DNA from: Castanea sativa
Taxonomy: Eukaryota > Streptophyta > Magnoliopsida > Fagales > Fagaceae
Assembly (NCBI RefSeq): GCF_040712315.1
Contig: NC_134022.1
Span: 8,370,173 to 8,434,172, forward strand
Direction: 5' to 3'
DNA: 64,000 bases
Below the pieces are notes generated by a model. It had not been told where the DNA came from, did no database searches, and saw only the letters and a list, made by a program, of their open reading frames with translations. The position numbers and the translations under genes are program-made. Of the stretch, positions 24,937 through 36,129 are shown one piece after another (position 1 is the stretch's first letter; each line of letters begins with the position of its first letter).

Positions 24937-24981
24937 GCGTCAAGCATTTAGCCTTGCTCTATTCCCGAGACAAAAAGTTGT

Positions 24982-26250
24982 ATGGTACTCACTCGATCGA
25001 TGGCAACGATCCAACAACCAAGGCGACGAACCGCATGCCACGGCGCTAGAAAGGCAAGTTCGGACGGCGTGCCGCTGTCGAGCGCCTTACTAAACGAGAA
25101 CCACGACTTAGAAGAGCAACTACGGCGGATGACGGCGCACCAAAGTGCGCCGGGGAGGACCAGGAAGTAGCGAGCCGGAGGAGGAATGCCGTCGAGCTGA
25201 AGGTAATCTTGCACCGACAAGGCTGGAGCGGCCGGAGACAAACCCGCCATCCGCCTCGGACTCCTGCCACCTCATATCACGGCCGAGATGCGGGAGATGA
25301 GGGAGCGCATGGATGCAATGATGAACGCCCTTAAGGGACGGGTATCCGGCAATGCGGGACGACCTAGTCCATAGAACGGATTCACCATTCACGGCGTTGG
25401 TGAACTCATACCCCGTCCCTTCAAAGTTTAAAATGCCCCATGTGGAAAACTATGACGGATCCAAGGACCCGCTGGACCACTGGAGTCTTTCGAACACTAA
25501 TGCATCTTCGGGGTGTACGGACGAAATCATGTGCAGGGCTTTCCTCACCACCTTGAAAGGGCCTGCGAGGGATTGGTACAGCAGGTTGACGCCTAATTCC
25601 ATCGGCACTTTTAAGGAATTAGGTGCACAGTTTGTATCGCACTTCATTGGAAGTCACCGACGCAAGAGGTCTATTGCATGTATATTGGGAATTAAACAAC
25701 GAGAAGGTGAGACATTAAGGTCTTATATAGCCCGCTTTAACAAGGAATCCCTCTCGATAGACGAGGCGGACGACAAGACACTTGTGGCAGCGTTCATGAA
25801 CGGGTTACAAGAGGGTAAGTTCTTGTTCTCTCTATGCAAGAACGACCCAAAGACTATGTCCGACGTATACTACAGGGCGACAAAGTATATGAACGCGGAG
25901 GATGCCTTGCTGGCCAGGGATGACTACAAACCCAGAAAAAGGGAGAGACAGGAAGATACGAAACCCGATAATGGACAAAAGAGGGGAGAACCGAGAGGGA
26001 CGAGATGATCGACGACCTAAGCCGCCTACGGGAAGGTACACGAACTTCACTCCCCGAATACGCCCATCGACCGGGTATTGATGCGGATTAAAGACGAGGA
26101 AAACTTGGCCTTCCTGGAAAAGCGAAGGGAGATCCCAACGGGAGACCAAGGGATAAATACGCCGATTTCATCAAGACCACGGCCATGACACCGCCGATTG
26201 CTACGACTGAAACGGCAAATAGAAGCCCTCATTAGGCGAGGGAGGTTACA
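24982..26250 (+). pseudogene. gag (nucleocapsid/capsid) of the Gypsy element, frame broken
   Basis: Starts near 24982 (MVLTRSMATI...), is interrupted near 25170, and resumes in another frame at 25352-26008. That block holds the retrotransposon gag core: a YDGSKDPLDHW segment, then CRAFLTTLKGPARDWYSRL, then SYIARFNKESLSIDEADD. After another shift near 26008 a basic TP-rich stretch follows. Around 26155-26200 the DNA can be read as a damaged CCHC/H-type zinc knuckle split by single-base losses. The protein would form virus-like particles in the cytoplasm. Frame changes mean this copy cannot make a full Gag. Confidence 0.85.
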
Positions 26251-26554
26251 AAGGTTCGTCACCAAAGAGAGGGCGAACCCGCCACAAAATCAAGCCCCTC
26301 GGCAAGATAATGATCGCCCCAGGCAACCAATAAGAGACATACGGATGATTGTAGGAGGCACCGCGAGGGCCGGATCTTCCAAGAAAGCCCGAAAGGCATA
26401 CATCAGAACGATCCAGAACGTCCAGTCGGCAAGTCCTGCGCTTGGAAGGTCACGGATTGGAAATCCCCCCATTGAATTCTCGGAAGTAGACGCCCAGCGC
26501 CTTCACCATCCCCACGACGACGCTTTGGTCGTCACCATACGGGCGAGGAGACTA

Positions 26555-26900
26555 CAACATACACCGAGTTCTCGTAGACAACGGTAGTTCAGCAGACATC
26601 CTTTACTATCCTGCTTTTCAACAGATGCGAATTGAAAGGGAGCGACTAATTCCGGTTAATGCCCCACTCATTGGCTTTGGAGGGGCGAGAGTACATCCAC
26701 TTGGCACTGTCACTCTAGCGGTAACCGTTGGAGACTACCCACAGCAGGTCACCGGAACATAACATTCTGGTAGTCGATTGCTCGTCAGCCTACAATGCCA
26801 TCATAGGACGTCCAACCCTTAACTCATGGAAAGCCGTAACCTCGACATACCATTTGATGATAAAATTCCCTACTGATCATGGAATTGGAGAATTGAGAGG
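26555..26900 (+). pseudogene. Protease domain of the Gypsy element
   Basis: VLVDNGSSADIL near 26565-26605 is the aspartic protease active site in the DNGSS form common in this lineage. The flap-like IGFGG motif follows near 26670. The later part (NAIIGRPTLNSW, 26795-26830) is in a different frame from the active site, with a shift near 26750. Cleaves the Gag-Pol precursor in intact relatives. Confidence 0.85.
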
Positions 26901-27103
26901 AGATCAGGAATCCGCACGGGAATGTTACGTAGCCATGATGGAGATGGACAATCACATCCAAGCCATGAACATAGAAGAACGTCGGGTGGCGACAGAGCCC
27001 GTCGAGAGGCTCGAAGACGTACATCTCGACGAAGCCTACCGGAGCGAACAACAAAGGTCGGAACCACGGCCGACCCGGCGGTACGCCGAAGCTCGCAACT
27101 TTC

Positions 27104-28450
27104 TTGAAAGAAAACAAAGATGTGTTTGCATGGAGCCACGAAGACATGCCGGGAATCGACCCGTCGGTCATGGTGCACAGGTTGAACGTATCGCCATCTT
27201 TTCCGCCCGTCCGACAGAAGAAAAGAACCTTTGCCCAAGAAAGAGATCAAGCAATAGCGGAAGAAGTCCGCAAACTGCAAGAAGCCGGATTTATCAGGGA
27301 AGTGTATTACCCCGATTGGTTGGCGAACGTCGTAATGGTCAAAAAGAACAACGGGAAATGGAGGATGTGCGTTGACTTCACAGACTTGAACAAAGCATGC
27401 CCCAAAGATAGCTACCCCCTCCCGCGGGTCGACGTCTGGTGGATTCTACGGCCAAGCATCGGTTGCTAAGCTTCATGGACGCGTTCTCGGGTATAACCGG
27501 ATCCGAATGGATGAGGCCGATCAAGAGAAGACTTCGTTCGTAACAAGCCAAGGCCTTTTTTGCTACAAGGTCATGCCCTTCGGCACGAAAAACGCGGGCG
27601 CTACCTATCGAGGCTCATGAACAAGATGTTTGCGCGGCAGATTGGAAGGAACGTCCAGGTGTATGTCGACGACATGCTAGTCAAAAGCCAAGAGGAAGAA
27701 GCTCATATGGATGATCTCAAGGAAACATTCGATACTCTTCGCTCCTACAACATGAAGCTCAACCCAAGCAAGTGTGCCTTTGGAGTGACGGCAGGAAAGT
27801 TCTTGGGATTCATGGTATCCCAAAGAGGGATCGAGGCCAACCCGGACAAGATTCGGGCCATAATGGGGATGGCCCCTCCTAAAAATATCAAGGAAGTACA
27901 AAGCCTCGATGGTAGGGTCGCCGCGCTCGGCGGGTTTGTGTCGAAGGCTGCGGACGGATGTCTACCCTTTTTCCGAACATTGAAAAAGTCCTTTGAATGG
28001 ACTGCCGAGTGTCAACAAGCATTCGAAGATTTAAAGGCCTACCTCTCTTCCCCACCATTGCTAAGCCCCTCGCAACCAGGAGAAGAACTGTTCCTCTATC
28101 TGGCCGTTTCCCCAGCAGCCGTCAGTGCGGCCCTAATTAGAGAAGACGATAAGGTCCAGCGACCCGTGTACTATGCGAGCAAGGCATTGCACGGCGCAGA
28201 AGAGATATCCCCCCATGGAGAAACTCGCCTTCGCTTTGGTTACAGCGGCCCGTAAGCTCAAGCCATATTTTCAAGCCCATACAATTGTCGTCCTAACTGA
28301 CAAGCCTTTGCGGCGGGCAATGGGCAGCCCCGCGGCTGCCGGACGGATGGCGCTGTGGTCCGTAGAGCTAAGTGAATTTGATATACAATATCGCCCCCGC
28401 GTCGCCATCAAGGGACAAGCGGTGGCTGACTTCATTGCTGAGTTCACCAA
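27104..28450 (+). pseudogene. Reverse transcriptase and first RNase H of the Gypsy element
   Basis: Early RT motifs lie in the frame 27104-27469 (VMVKKNNGKWRMCVDFTDLN near 27335-27390). The FSG/TSQG segment follows in another frame. The catalytic YVDDMLVKS is at about 27660-27690 in the frame 27560-28255. A connection and RNase H region follow (PVYYASKALHGAEE near 28165; then MEKLAFALVTAARKLKPYF after a shift at about 28215). At least three frame changes. Copies RNA to DNA in intact relatives. Confidence 0.9.
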
Positions 28451-28469
28451 CGCAGAAGGCGAAGAGGAA

Positions 28470-28870
28470 AAGACTCCCCAATGGGGCATTTTCAACGACG
28501 GATCATCCAACAAGAAGGCTGGCGGGGTAGGGGTCGTGCTTAACTCTCCGGAAGGCGACGAGCTAAAATGCATGATTCGCCTCGACTTTCCTACAACTAA
28601 CAATGAAGGCGAGTATGAAGCCACGATAGCGAGGTCTAGACCTTGCTCAAGTTGCGAGGGCCACGAATGTGGTTGTTCATTGCGACTCCCAAGTCGTCAC
28701 CGACGGAGTAAATGGCGAGTACGAGTGCAAGGGGAAAGAATGAAGAGGTACTGGGAGCAAGCAAAAAAGAGGGTGGACGGACTGCAAGCCAAAATAGTCC
28801 AAATTCCAAGAGGAGAAAACGAACATGCCGACCGACTTTCCAAAGCCGCATCTGCGGAAACCATGACCCC
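28470..28870 (+). pseudogene. Second (archaeal-type) RNase H domain
   Basis: FNDGSSNKKAGGVGVVL (about 28492-28545) and the TTNNEGEYEA motif (about 28596-28625) mark the additional RNase H known from Tat-lineage elements. It is followed by a basic, HAD-containing tail (ENEHADRLSKAAS, 28815-28855). A frame shift lies near 28630-28700. Confidence 0.85.
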
Positions 28871-28911
28871 CATCGACAAGGTACTTTCTTTCATTCAGTC
28901 CTCACCATTAA

Positions 28912-30183
28912 TTGACGTTGTACGTGTACGAAATTGGTTCCGAAAACAATTGGACCACGCCCTTGATCTCCTACCTAAAAGATGGCACGTTACACGATGA
29001 AAAGGATGCCGCCGGGAAGTTGAAGGTCCGGTACGCACGGTTTGTCTTGATAAAGGACGTTCTCTACAAAAGGGGCTTTTCTCGACCATATCTAAGGTGC
29101 GTAGGCCCCGAAGAAGCAGACTATGTGATGAGAGAAGTACACGAGGGGATATGCGGCAACCACTCTGGATCACGGTCGTTGGTACAAAAGGCCGATCCGG
29201 GCCGGGTACTATTGGCCAACAATGCAAAATGACGCCCGAGGTTTATGTGAGAGCTTGCGACAAGTGTCAAAGGTTCGGCAACATCATTCGGCAACCGGCG
29301 GAAGAATTGACCCCCATGCGCCCCATGGCCATTCGCCCAATGGGGGTTGGACATCATGGGACCATTCCCGATGGCGGCAAGGCGGTGAAGTTCCTCGTCG
29401 TCGGCATCGATTACTTCACCAAATGGGTTGAAGTGAAGCCCTAGCCACAATTGCGAAAAGAACATAAGGGGTTTTGTATGGAGAAACATTGTTTGCGAGG
29501 TATGGGATTCCAAGAGTCTTAATCTCGGACAACGGTAAACAATTTGACAACGACTCCTTCCGAGCCTTCGTTCGAGTTAGGAATCAAGAACCATTATTCC
29601 TCCCCGGCCCATCCTCGGGCAAACGGACAAGTAGAAGTCACCAACCGATCCTTGCTTCGAATCATCAAGACTCGGCTCGAGGGGGCAAAGGGCGTATGGC
29701 ACGAGATGCTACCCGGCGTGTTATGGGCATACGAACGACGGTGCGAACCCCTACGGGAGAAACCCCTTTCCGAGTGACATACGGAAATGAAGCGGTCATT
29801 CCGGCCGAGATAGGACTCACAAGTTATAGGGTGGCCAATCACGACGAGGGAAGAAATGATCAAGAGCTTCGTTTACAAGCTGGATCTAATTGACGAAGTA
29901 AGGGCGGTGGGCGAGCGAGAGACTCGCACGATACCGGGACCTCGTAAGCAAGCACTACAACTCCCGAGTCAAGCACCGAGACTTCAAAGTCGGAGATCTT
30001 GTTTTAAGGAAAGTAATGGGCGCAGCCAGAGATCCCACACAAGGAAAGCTTGGCCCGAACTGGGAAGGACCCTACAAGATCGTATCATGGCGAAGAAAGG
30101 GCACCTATCACCTAGAGACTCTTGACGGGCAGAAACTGCGACACCCATGGAACGCCGAGCACCTCAGAAAGTACTACCAGTAG
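28912..30183 (+). pseudogene. Integrase of the Gypsy element, to the pol stop
   Basis: Parts of the HHCC zinc domain are seen: HEGICGNHSGSRSL near 29140, and CDKCQRFG near 29255 in a different frame. The catalytic core shows the first Asp in VVGIDYFTKWVEVKP (29395-29440), the second in LISDNGKQF (29520-29545) and the Glu region in NGQVEVTNRSL (29622-29655). The C-terminal GPNWEGPYKIV motif lies at about 30055-30090. The reading ends HPWNAEHLRKYYQ with TAG at 30181-30183. Several frame changes make it non-functional as read. Confidence 0.88.
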
Positions 30184-30413
30184 AAGATAGCAAGCAGAAC
30201 GTTACTCCTCCTAACCAGTTTACGATCCTTAATTATTTGTCTTAGCTTATTCTTGTCTACAGTATATTTTAAGCCCAAAGGGCTGAAAACTTATCTTTCC
30301 TATTTTTGAACAAAATTTTACTTATGCATTCATCGTAATAAGAGGAGGTTCATTCAGAAACGACTAGTGAATTTTTTTTTTTTTGTCTTGAAGAAAACAA
30401 CAGGTCCTCTACA

Positions 30414-30890
30414 TCTAAGTCCACAAAGCGGACGGCCTACATCTAAGTCCACAAAGTGGACGGCCTACGTATAGGTCCACAAAGTGGACGACCTACATCT
30501 AAGTCCACAAAGTGGACGGCCTACATCTAAATCCACAAAGTGGACGGCCTACATCTAAGTCCACAAAGTGGACGGCCTACGTATAAGTCCACAAAGCGGA
30601 CGACCTACATCTAAGTCCACAAAGTGGACGGCCTACGTATAGGTCCACAAAGTGGACGACCTACATCTAAGTCCACAAAGTGGACGGCCTACGTATAAGT
30701 CCACAAAGCGGACGACCTACATCTAAGTCCACAAAGTGGACGACCTGCTTATAAGTCCACAAAGTGGACGGTCTGCCTCTAAGTCCACAAGGTGGACGAT
30801 CTACATCTAAGTCCACAAAGTGGACGGCGTCGTAAATAAGTCCACAAAGTGGACAATCTTACACCTAAAATCCACAAAGTGGACGATCCC
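30414..30890. repeat. 28-bp minisatellite of 17 short hairpins
   Basis: Seventeen copies of a 28-bp unit (first palindrome at 30420, last at about 30869) plus one degenerate copy at 30899. Nearly every unit contains the palindrome GTCCACAAAGTGGAC (6-bp stem, AAA loop) followed by GGCCTAC-ATCTAA or GACCTACGTATAA spacers. It lies between the pol stop and the 3' end of the antisense gene. It is not a CRISPR array: units abut with no unique spacers. Confidence 0.95.
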
Positions 30891-31406
30891 AATCTAAAGA
30901 CAACAAGGTGGATGACCTCATTGCTATAAGGCCTTACCACCAAGCGCATAAGATGTACGAGGGCAATAAAATGCTGATGTGTTCCCTCTTGAGCTCGTCA
31001 CCTTGCCATGATGCAACAAGGTGACGGTATCATGTTCAAAGTGACGGCGTTAAGTTCATAATAACGGTGTTATGTTCAAAGTTAGCTGACGCCGTTAGGA
31101 AACTCCCCATGTAAGTGACGGAATGATAAAAACGACCCCGTTTTTAGGAAAAAGAAGCTGACGCCGTCATCAATTCAAAAAATTGGATTGAAGAAAAATA
31201 CCGTCACCCTTAAGCTGACGAGTTCATCACGGACAATTTTGACTTAATAAAGAAAAAAAAAACACACATGCTTGAAGCATAAAATGGCATTAAAATTAAA
31301 ATAGGCAATGTCTTTACAAAAGCCCAGAAAAATGGGCGCCAAGTACTACAATTTCGTCTACAGTTCTTCAAAAAAAAAAAAAAAGCTTCTATCTCATGAG
31401 AGGGCG

Positions 31407-33686
31407 TCAGTGTTGTCCATCATCTTCAACATTGAAAGGCTGGGCACAAGAGAGAGAAGGGCTGACGGCATTTGGGTCGCCATTATGAGGATTTGGAGTC
31501 AGGGTGACGGAGTTATCCGCAGCTGGCTGGGCAAGGACGACGATGTTGTCTCTCTGATTATTGTCGTCAGCATCTTCATGGACGACGTCGCCTGCAGGGG
31601 TTGACGGGATGGACTCATCCATTGAAATCCTTGACAGATCCAAGTCCGGATAGACGGATTTTACTTGCTTCAAGCAGTCCTCAAACCCATCACCGTAGTA
31701 GGCAGCGCAAGCGTCTATAAAGGCCGACGAATCTTTGAACTCCGTCACGGCGTCGTTCCTAGCCGTCTCCACCTGGACTAGGATGGATCTCAACTCCTTC
31801 TCCACCGTCACCTTGGCCTCCGTTTCCATCTCCCGTCTGCGGGTCTCCTCCGTCAGCTTTTCCTTATAGTCCCTCAGCTCCGTGCCCAAGATTTTGTTCG
31901 CCTCCTTGAACTGCGCCTGACCGTCAGCTAGGTACTTGACGCGCTCGTTCAGACGGGTGATCACCCCTTCCTTGGCAGAGCACCTGCTTGACAGTGCCTT
32001 CATGCGAACCATAGCCTGAAAAAAAAAGAGGGCAGGACAACGTCAGGGCATAAAAAGTTGGACGGGCATCAAAATAGAAAGCGAGACTCACCCTGGTAAG
32101 GTCAAAAAGGCCTGACGCCTTTATCTCGTCAATGGTCTGCTCGGCACAAAGGTCCATTTCCTCATCCTTCAAAATGGACTCCGTCACCTCTACAGCGTAA
32201 TCTTTGTGGGTCAGAAGGCGACGAGCAGACCCCTGGGAGACGGGGCTCGACGAGGTCATAGGCCCCCACCTGCCCCATGAACGGGCCTGGGAGGCGACGG
32301 CCTTCGTGAAGACTTGTCCCCAGGGGTTGGGGCAGCTTTCTTCCCCTGACGGTCTTCTCTACCGTCAGGCTTCCTCTTGGCCGCGACCTTCCCGACGGGC
32401 CTGTGGGCTGACGGTGGGGTTGACTCGTCCCCAACCTTCTCCTGCTGTCTCTTCTTGGCCGCAGCAGCAGCTCGAATCCGTTGTTTAGCTGACTCCATTT
32501 CTGCGAAGAATAAAGGTTAGAAAGAGACAACGTCAGGATAAAGGCAAGAAGGTAAAAGGCACTTACGACGACGTGAATAAGCGTTCAATTTGCAAGCTTC
32601 CTCCGTCGGTTCAGGACCTCCACAATACAAGTGAAGAGTATCTAACGTGATTAGATCCCGACACTTCCTCTCGTCCAATGGAATGGCCGTCACTCGACGA
32701 ATGAAATCCTCCTGCTCCTCGGTAATACGTGGACGGTTATTAGCTGCAATGAAAAGTGACGGGTTAGGATAGCAAAAGAGTAGACGAGGCAAGAAGAGTC
32801 GACGGGATTAACCTGAATCTCTAACGTAAGCCCATGTGTTATCAAAACCATTGGGCATTGATCCCCACTCCTCTTGACGACATACCCAATTTGTCCCTTC
32901 TACAAAGAAGTACCTGCCCTTCCACTTCCTATTGGAGTCGGGCATATCTGACACTAACTTCAACTCCTTATCCCTCACTGCAAAATGGTACACTCCTTTG
33001 GACGAGGAAATGTGCTGAGGACGATAACACCAAAAGAACTCGTCCAAGGTCAGCTGACGGTTCCCACCACTTAGACTACCCCACAAGACCTCGGCACCAA
33101 TGAAGGTTCGCCAAGCATTGGGGGCAATCTGGCTGACAGAAATCCCTAGAAAGTTAGCCAGCTGACGGTGTAATGCCGTCAGCGGCAATCTCAGTCCTGC
33201 CGCGAACATGGCATCATACATGCCGACGTCCGCGGTTCGTCCTGAGTAACACCTCTCACCCTCCTCAGGCAGACGGATGGGAATGTCGTCGGGTATTTGG
33301 TAACGGGACCGCAAAGTTTTGAAAACATTCTCCGACATCGTCGGGAGAAAATTGTTGACGGACCACTCGGAGGGTAAGATGAAGGGACGGTCATCACCAG
33401 AGGATCCCGAGGTGCTCACTGAGGCTTCCTCGTCACCGTCACTCTGACCCCCGTCACTGCAACTTTCCCTTCCACGAACCCCTTGGGCTTCGTCGGGTAC
33501 CCCTTCTTCATCACCGTACACCTCACTTCCTCTAGAACTCTCTACTTCACCGTCAGAAGGAGTTGACGAGTCTCTTTCTGACGACCAAGATAGGCCCTCC
33601 GCGGGCTCACGACCTGATGGAAAAACTTCGTCGTAACCCGCTCCGTCGCGGATTGACGATGGATCACTCGGCGTCTCCCTAGACAT
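31407..33686 (-). pseudogene. Antisense, intron-split extra gene of the Tat element (aORF)
   Basis: Four coding exons on the minus strand: 33686-32813, 32743-32567, 32500-32092 and 32015-31407, all with GT/AG introns of 61-76 bp. Exon 1 starts MSRETPSDPS, has an acidic/serine-rich region, then a globular region (FLPTMSENVFKTLRSRYQIP..., YFFVEGTNWVCRQEEWG). This resembles the putative gypsy-type transposon protein family found in Grande/Tat antisense ORFs. Exon 3 is Ala/Lys-rich (AAAAAKKRQQ) and basic. Exon 4 is a predicted coiled coil (EANKILGTELRDYKEKLTEE). Exon 3 length is one base short of keeping frame; the shift lies near a G run at about 32265. Without it the product would be about 690 aa. 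Function unknown. Confidence 0.75.
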
Positions 33687-33689
33687 CTG

Positions 33690-33940
33690 ACTACCTACAA
33701 ATGACCTACAAACGACGGGTTTTTCTAAGATCCTAGGCAGACGACTTCACTAAAGGGCGTCACTAGAAAAGGTAAAAAGGTAAAGTAAAGAAAACTTACG
33801 TGTAGGAGGACGGTCTCAAGAAGGTGACGGTTGCACGATCGACGGTATGGTAAAACTGGCAGTGACGAATTTTTTCTCTCAAGATGAAGAAGGCGAAAAA
33901 AGTGGAAAAAAGGTAAATAGTGAGATATATATAGGGGAGA
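33690..33940 (-). promoter_or_regulatory. Promoter and spliced leader of the antisense gene
   Basis: On the minus strand a TATATATA box (33924-33935) is followed about 125 bp later by a donor GTAAGT at 33799-33794. Acceptor candidates TTTGTAG lie just before the ATG at 33686. This suggests the antisense gene has its own promoter inside the element and a 5'UTR intron of about 90-100 bp. Confidence 0.55.
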
Positions 33941-34097
33941 GGAGGCGCGAAAGACGAAGCGACACACTCGTCCAGACGCGGAGCCAATTTGCTTGTGACA
34001 TGTGTCCCACCATTTAATGAACATGGCACAAACCACCATGCAAACACCATTTCCCCAGTGACACCAACTCCATGACCCGTCGCCCATGGCTGACGGG

Positions 34098-34117
34098 ATA
34101 ATGGAGTGGGGGGCAGC
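34098..34117 (+). other. Polypurine tract
   Basis: GGGATAATGGAGTGGGGGGCAGC ends directly at the 3' LTR start. A purine-rich run here primes plus-strand DNA synthesis in LTR elements. Confidence 0.75.
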
Positions 34118-34852
34118 TGATAGTGACGTTATTACAAGGTGACGATACATGAAGAAGGTGACGGAAGTTCACTTACATATTGAATGCGCGTCAAGAAGCT
34201 GACGACAATACGCTGTCCGTCAACTACTGTCACTAACACCTCTTTAGCATTCATAGCCATGCCCCTTACGCAACAACGTTAGGGTGACGGATCACGTGGA
34301 CGAGTCAGGGGTGACGACCTTGAGCGTGAGGTCCGGTGATGTCCTTGGGCGACGGACCACGTTGACGTACGTAAGCCGACGACGGTATAGGAGTTACGCG
34401 TGGGCCGACGACCTTGGCGAGGTGAAGGCCGAAGGAATAATCCAACTTTCATTTTTAGCCTATCTGGACCTCTGCTTATGTGAATATAAGGAAAGTCCTT
34501 GCGCTACGCGTTCGACTTAGTTAAGGAGATTCTCATAAGGAAAGGGCTCAATACAATAGACAAAGATCCGTGAATTACTCTTTTAAAAAGGAAAGTACAT
34601 CTTCACCTGGGCGCAAATTTCGGCCACACACCACTATATATACCCCAAGGCCCTCATGACCCAAAGGTACGCACAATTACCTCAACTCTGGCACTCTAGG
34701 GTTGTTTAAAAGATTCTAACTTGATCGTCGGAGGGTCTTTGGCCGGCACCACACCGGTGCTCTCTGTCGATCACCTACTTTTTTCCTTCGCAGGTGTTGC
34801 TTCAAATCGGGAAAGTACTAGCAGCTTACTGTTGATCTTTTAGGCATCATCA
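34118..34852 (+). repeat. 3' LTR, 735 bp
   Basis: Matches the 5' LTR over its whole length with scattered substitutions and several single-base indels. TATATATA at 34635-34642. Ends CATCA before the TTTTC target duplication. Confidence 0.93.
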
Positions 34853-34859
34853 TTTTCCA

Positions 34860-36125
34860 TATCATCCAGCCAACAAAAATAAAAAATAAAAAACTTCCTC
34901 CATAGAAGTCTACAGTGAACCGTAATCTATTGCAAATTGATTGATGACTATTCTCTCTTCTTCGTTCATCTTTTTTTTTTTTCTTTTTGTCTTTTTGATT
35001 GGTTGATGAAGCATTTTGCGTTGGCAGTTTGTCATTGCTTGGTGGACTCAGTCTTCAGAAGCTGTGGAAAACCATGGGCAACTCCTTGTTGAGAGGGAAG
35101 GTTAGGCATTGGACCGACATTATTAGATAATATTAATTATTTTAGAATTGATGTACTTTCTGGTAATCAGTTATGATTATGTTTGCTTCCTAGTCACTTC
35201 TTATTGTTTACTTTTTGTTAGTCGGCTATAATTATGTTCGCTGCCGCCCATTCTATGTTGTTTTCACTTGATTTTTGCTGCTTTGGATAATTTTTTGTGC
35301 TTTTTAATTTTTATATTATTACTTTTGAATTTAGTTTCCATGTGAATACTAATAAAAAAAATAAAAATTATTTCACTATTTAGTTTATTTTTTATATTAT
35401 TTATGAGCTTAATATACTTTTTGATATTATTCATGGGCCTATTATACTATTTCAGCTAACTTTCACATTTATTTATAGTACTTTGATCGATAAGTTTTTA
35501 ATTTCAACAAAATAAGCGGTATCCAAACAAACCCTCAGTATTAGTTTCAAGTGGACACTTGTAAGTTTGAGATTGATTGACTCCTTGAAAAAAAAAATTA
35601 GGTCTTACTAGTCATTGTCAAGTAATATCAAAGTTAGGTTTGTCAACAATGTGCTTTAATTATTCCCAACAAATAAAATAAAGACAGTTTTTTTTAAGAG
35701 TCCATGGTTATAATTCTATAATTTAGCTCAAGAAAGTGATATTATTGCTAAAACATGTCGGGGTAAGATCTAGTAAAGTGTTTATGGCATATGTTAAAGC
35801 CTAATTGGATTAGAGGATATGAGAAAATAGAATTAAGAGAAAGAGAATATTTGATTTGAGGATATACTTTAGTTCGGAGGGCAAAATTTTCTTTTCCGTG
35901 TTTATATGGATAAAGTTTGTTTCTTCAGACATAAATAATTTTGTTATTGCTAATTTACTGGCTATTCAGTAATTCTCTTAAATCTTGATAATTTGTTTTT
36001 CAAAAATAAAAAAAATAAAGATGTTGTAAACTCAGTCTACACCTAATTTATTATAATTTTGTAAAAATATTGCAAACTTACCATTTCTAAGTCTATTTTA
36101 CTCCATTTCATTCTTTTCTTTTATA
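34860..36125. other. AT-rich intergenic DNA, no gene seen
   Basis: A/T-rich with poly-T (34971-34981) and no protein-like frame. Confidence 0.45.
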
Positions 36126-36129
36126 CTGT

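Larger units (their letters stand above)
24184..34852 (+). mobile_element. Full-length Ty3/Gypsy retrotransposon, Tat-type, 10.7 kb
   Basis: Two LTRs in direct orientation (24184-24916, 34118-34852) are bounded by TTTTC target duplications (24179-24183, 34853-34857). A primer-binding site and a polypurine tract are both present. Domain order is gag, protease, reverse transcriptase, RNase H, a second RNase H, integrase, i.e. Gypsy. The second RNase H, the long gap after pol and an antisense extra ORF are marks of the Tat lineage (Retand/TatIII-like). GC content is clearly higher than in surrounding DNA. LTRs differ at roughly 15 positions by eye (about 2%), so insertion is fairly recent, yet gag-pol carries many single-base indels. 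Confidence 0.93.

Noticed and set aside
30414..30890. Regular 28-bp repeats resembling a CRISPR array
   Set aside because: Units follow one another with no unique spacers, and the locus lies inside a plant retrotransposon.
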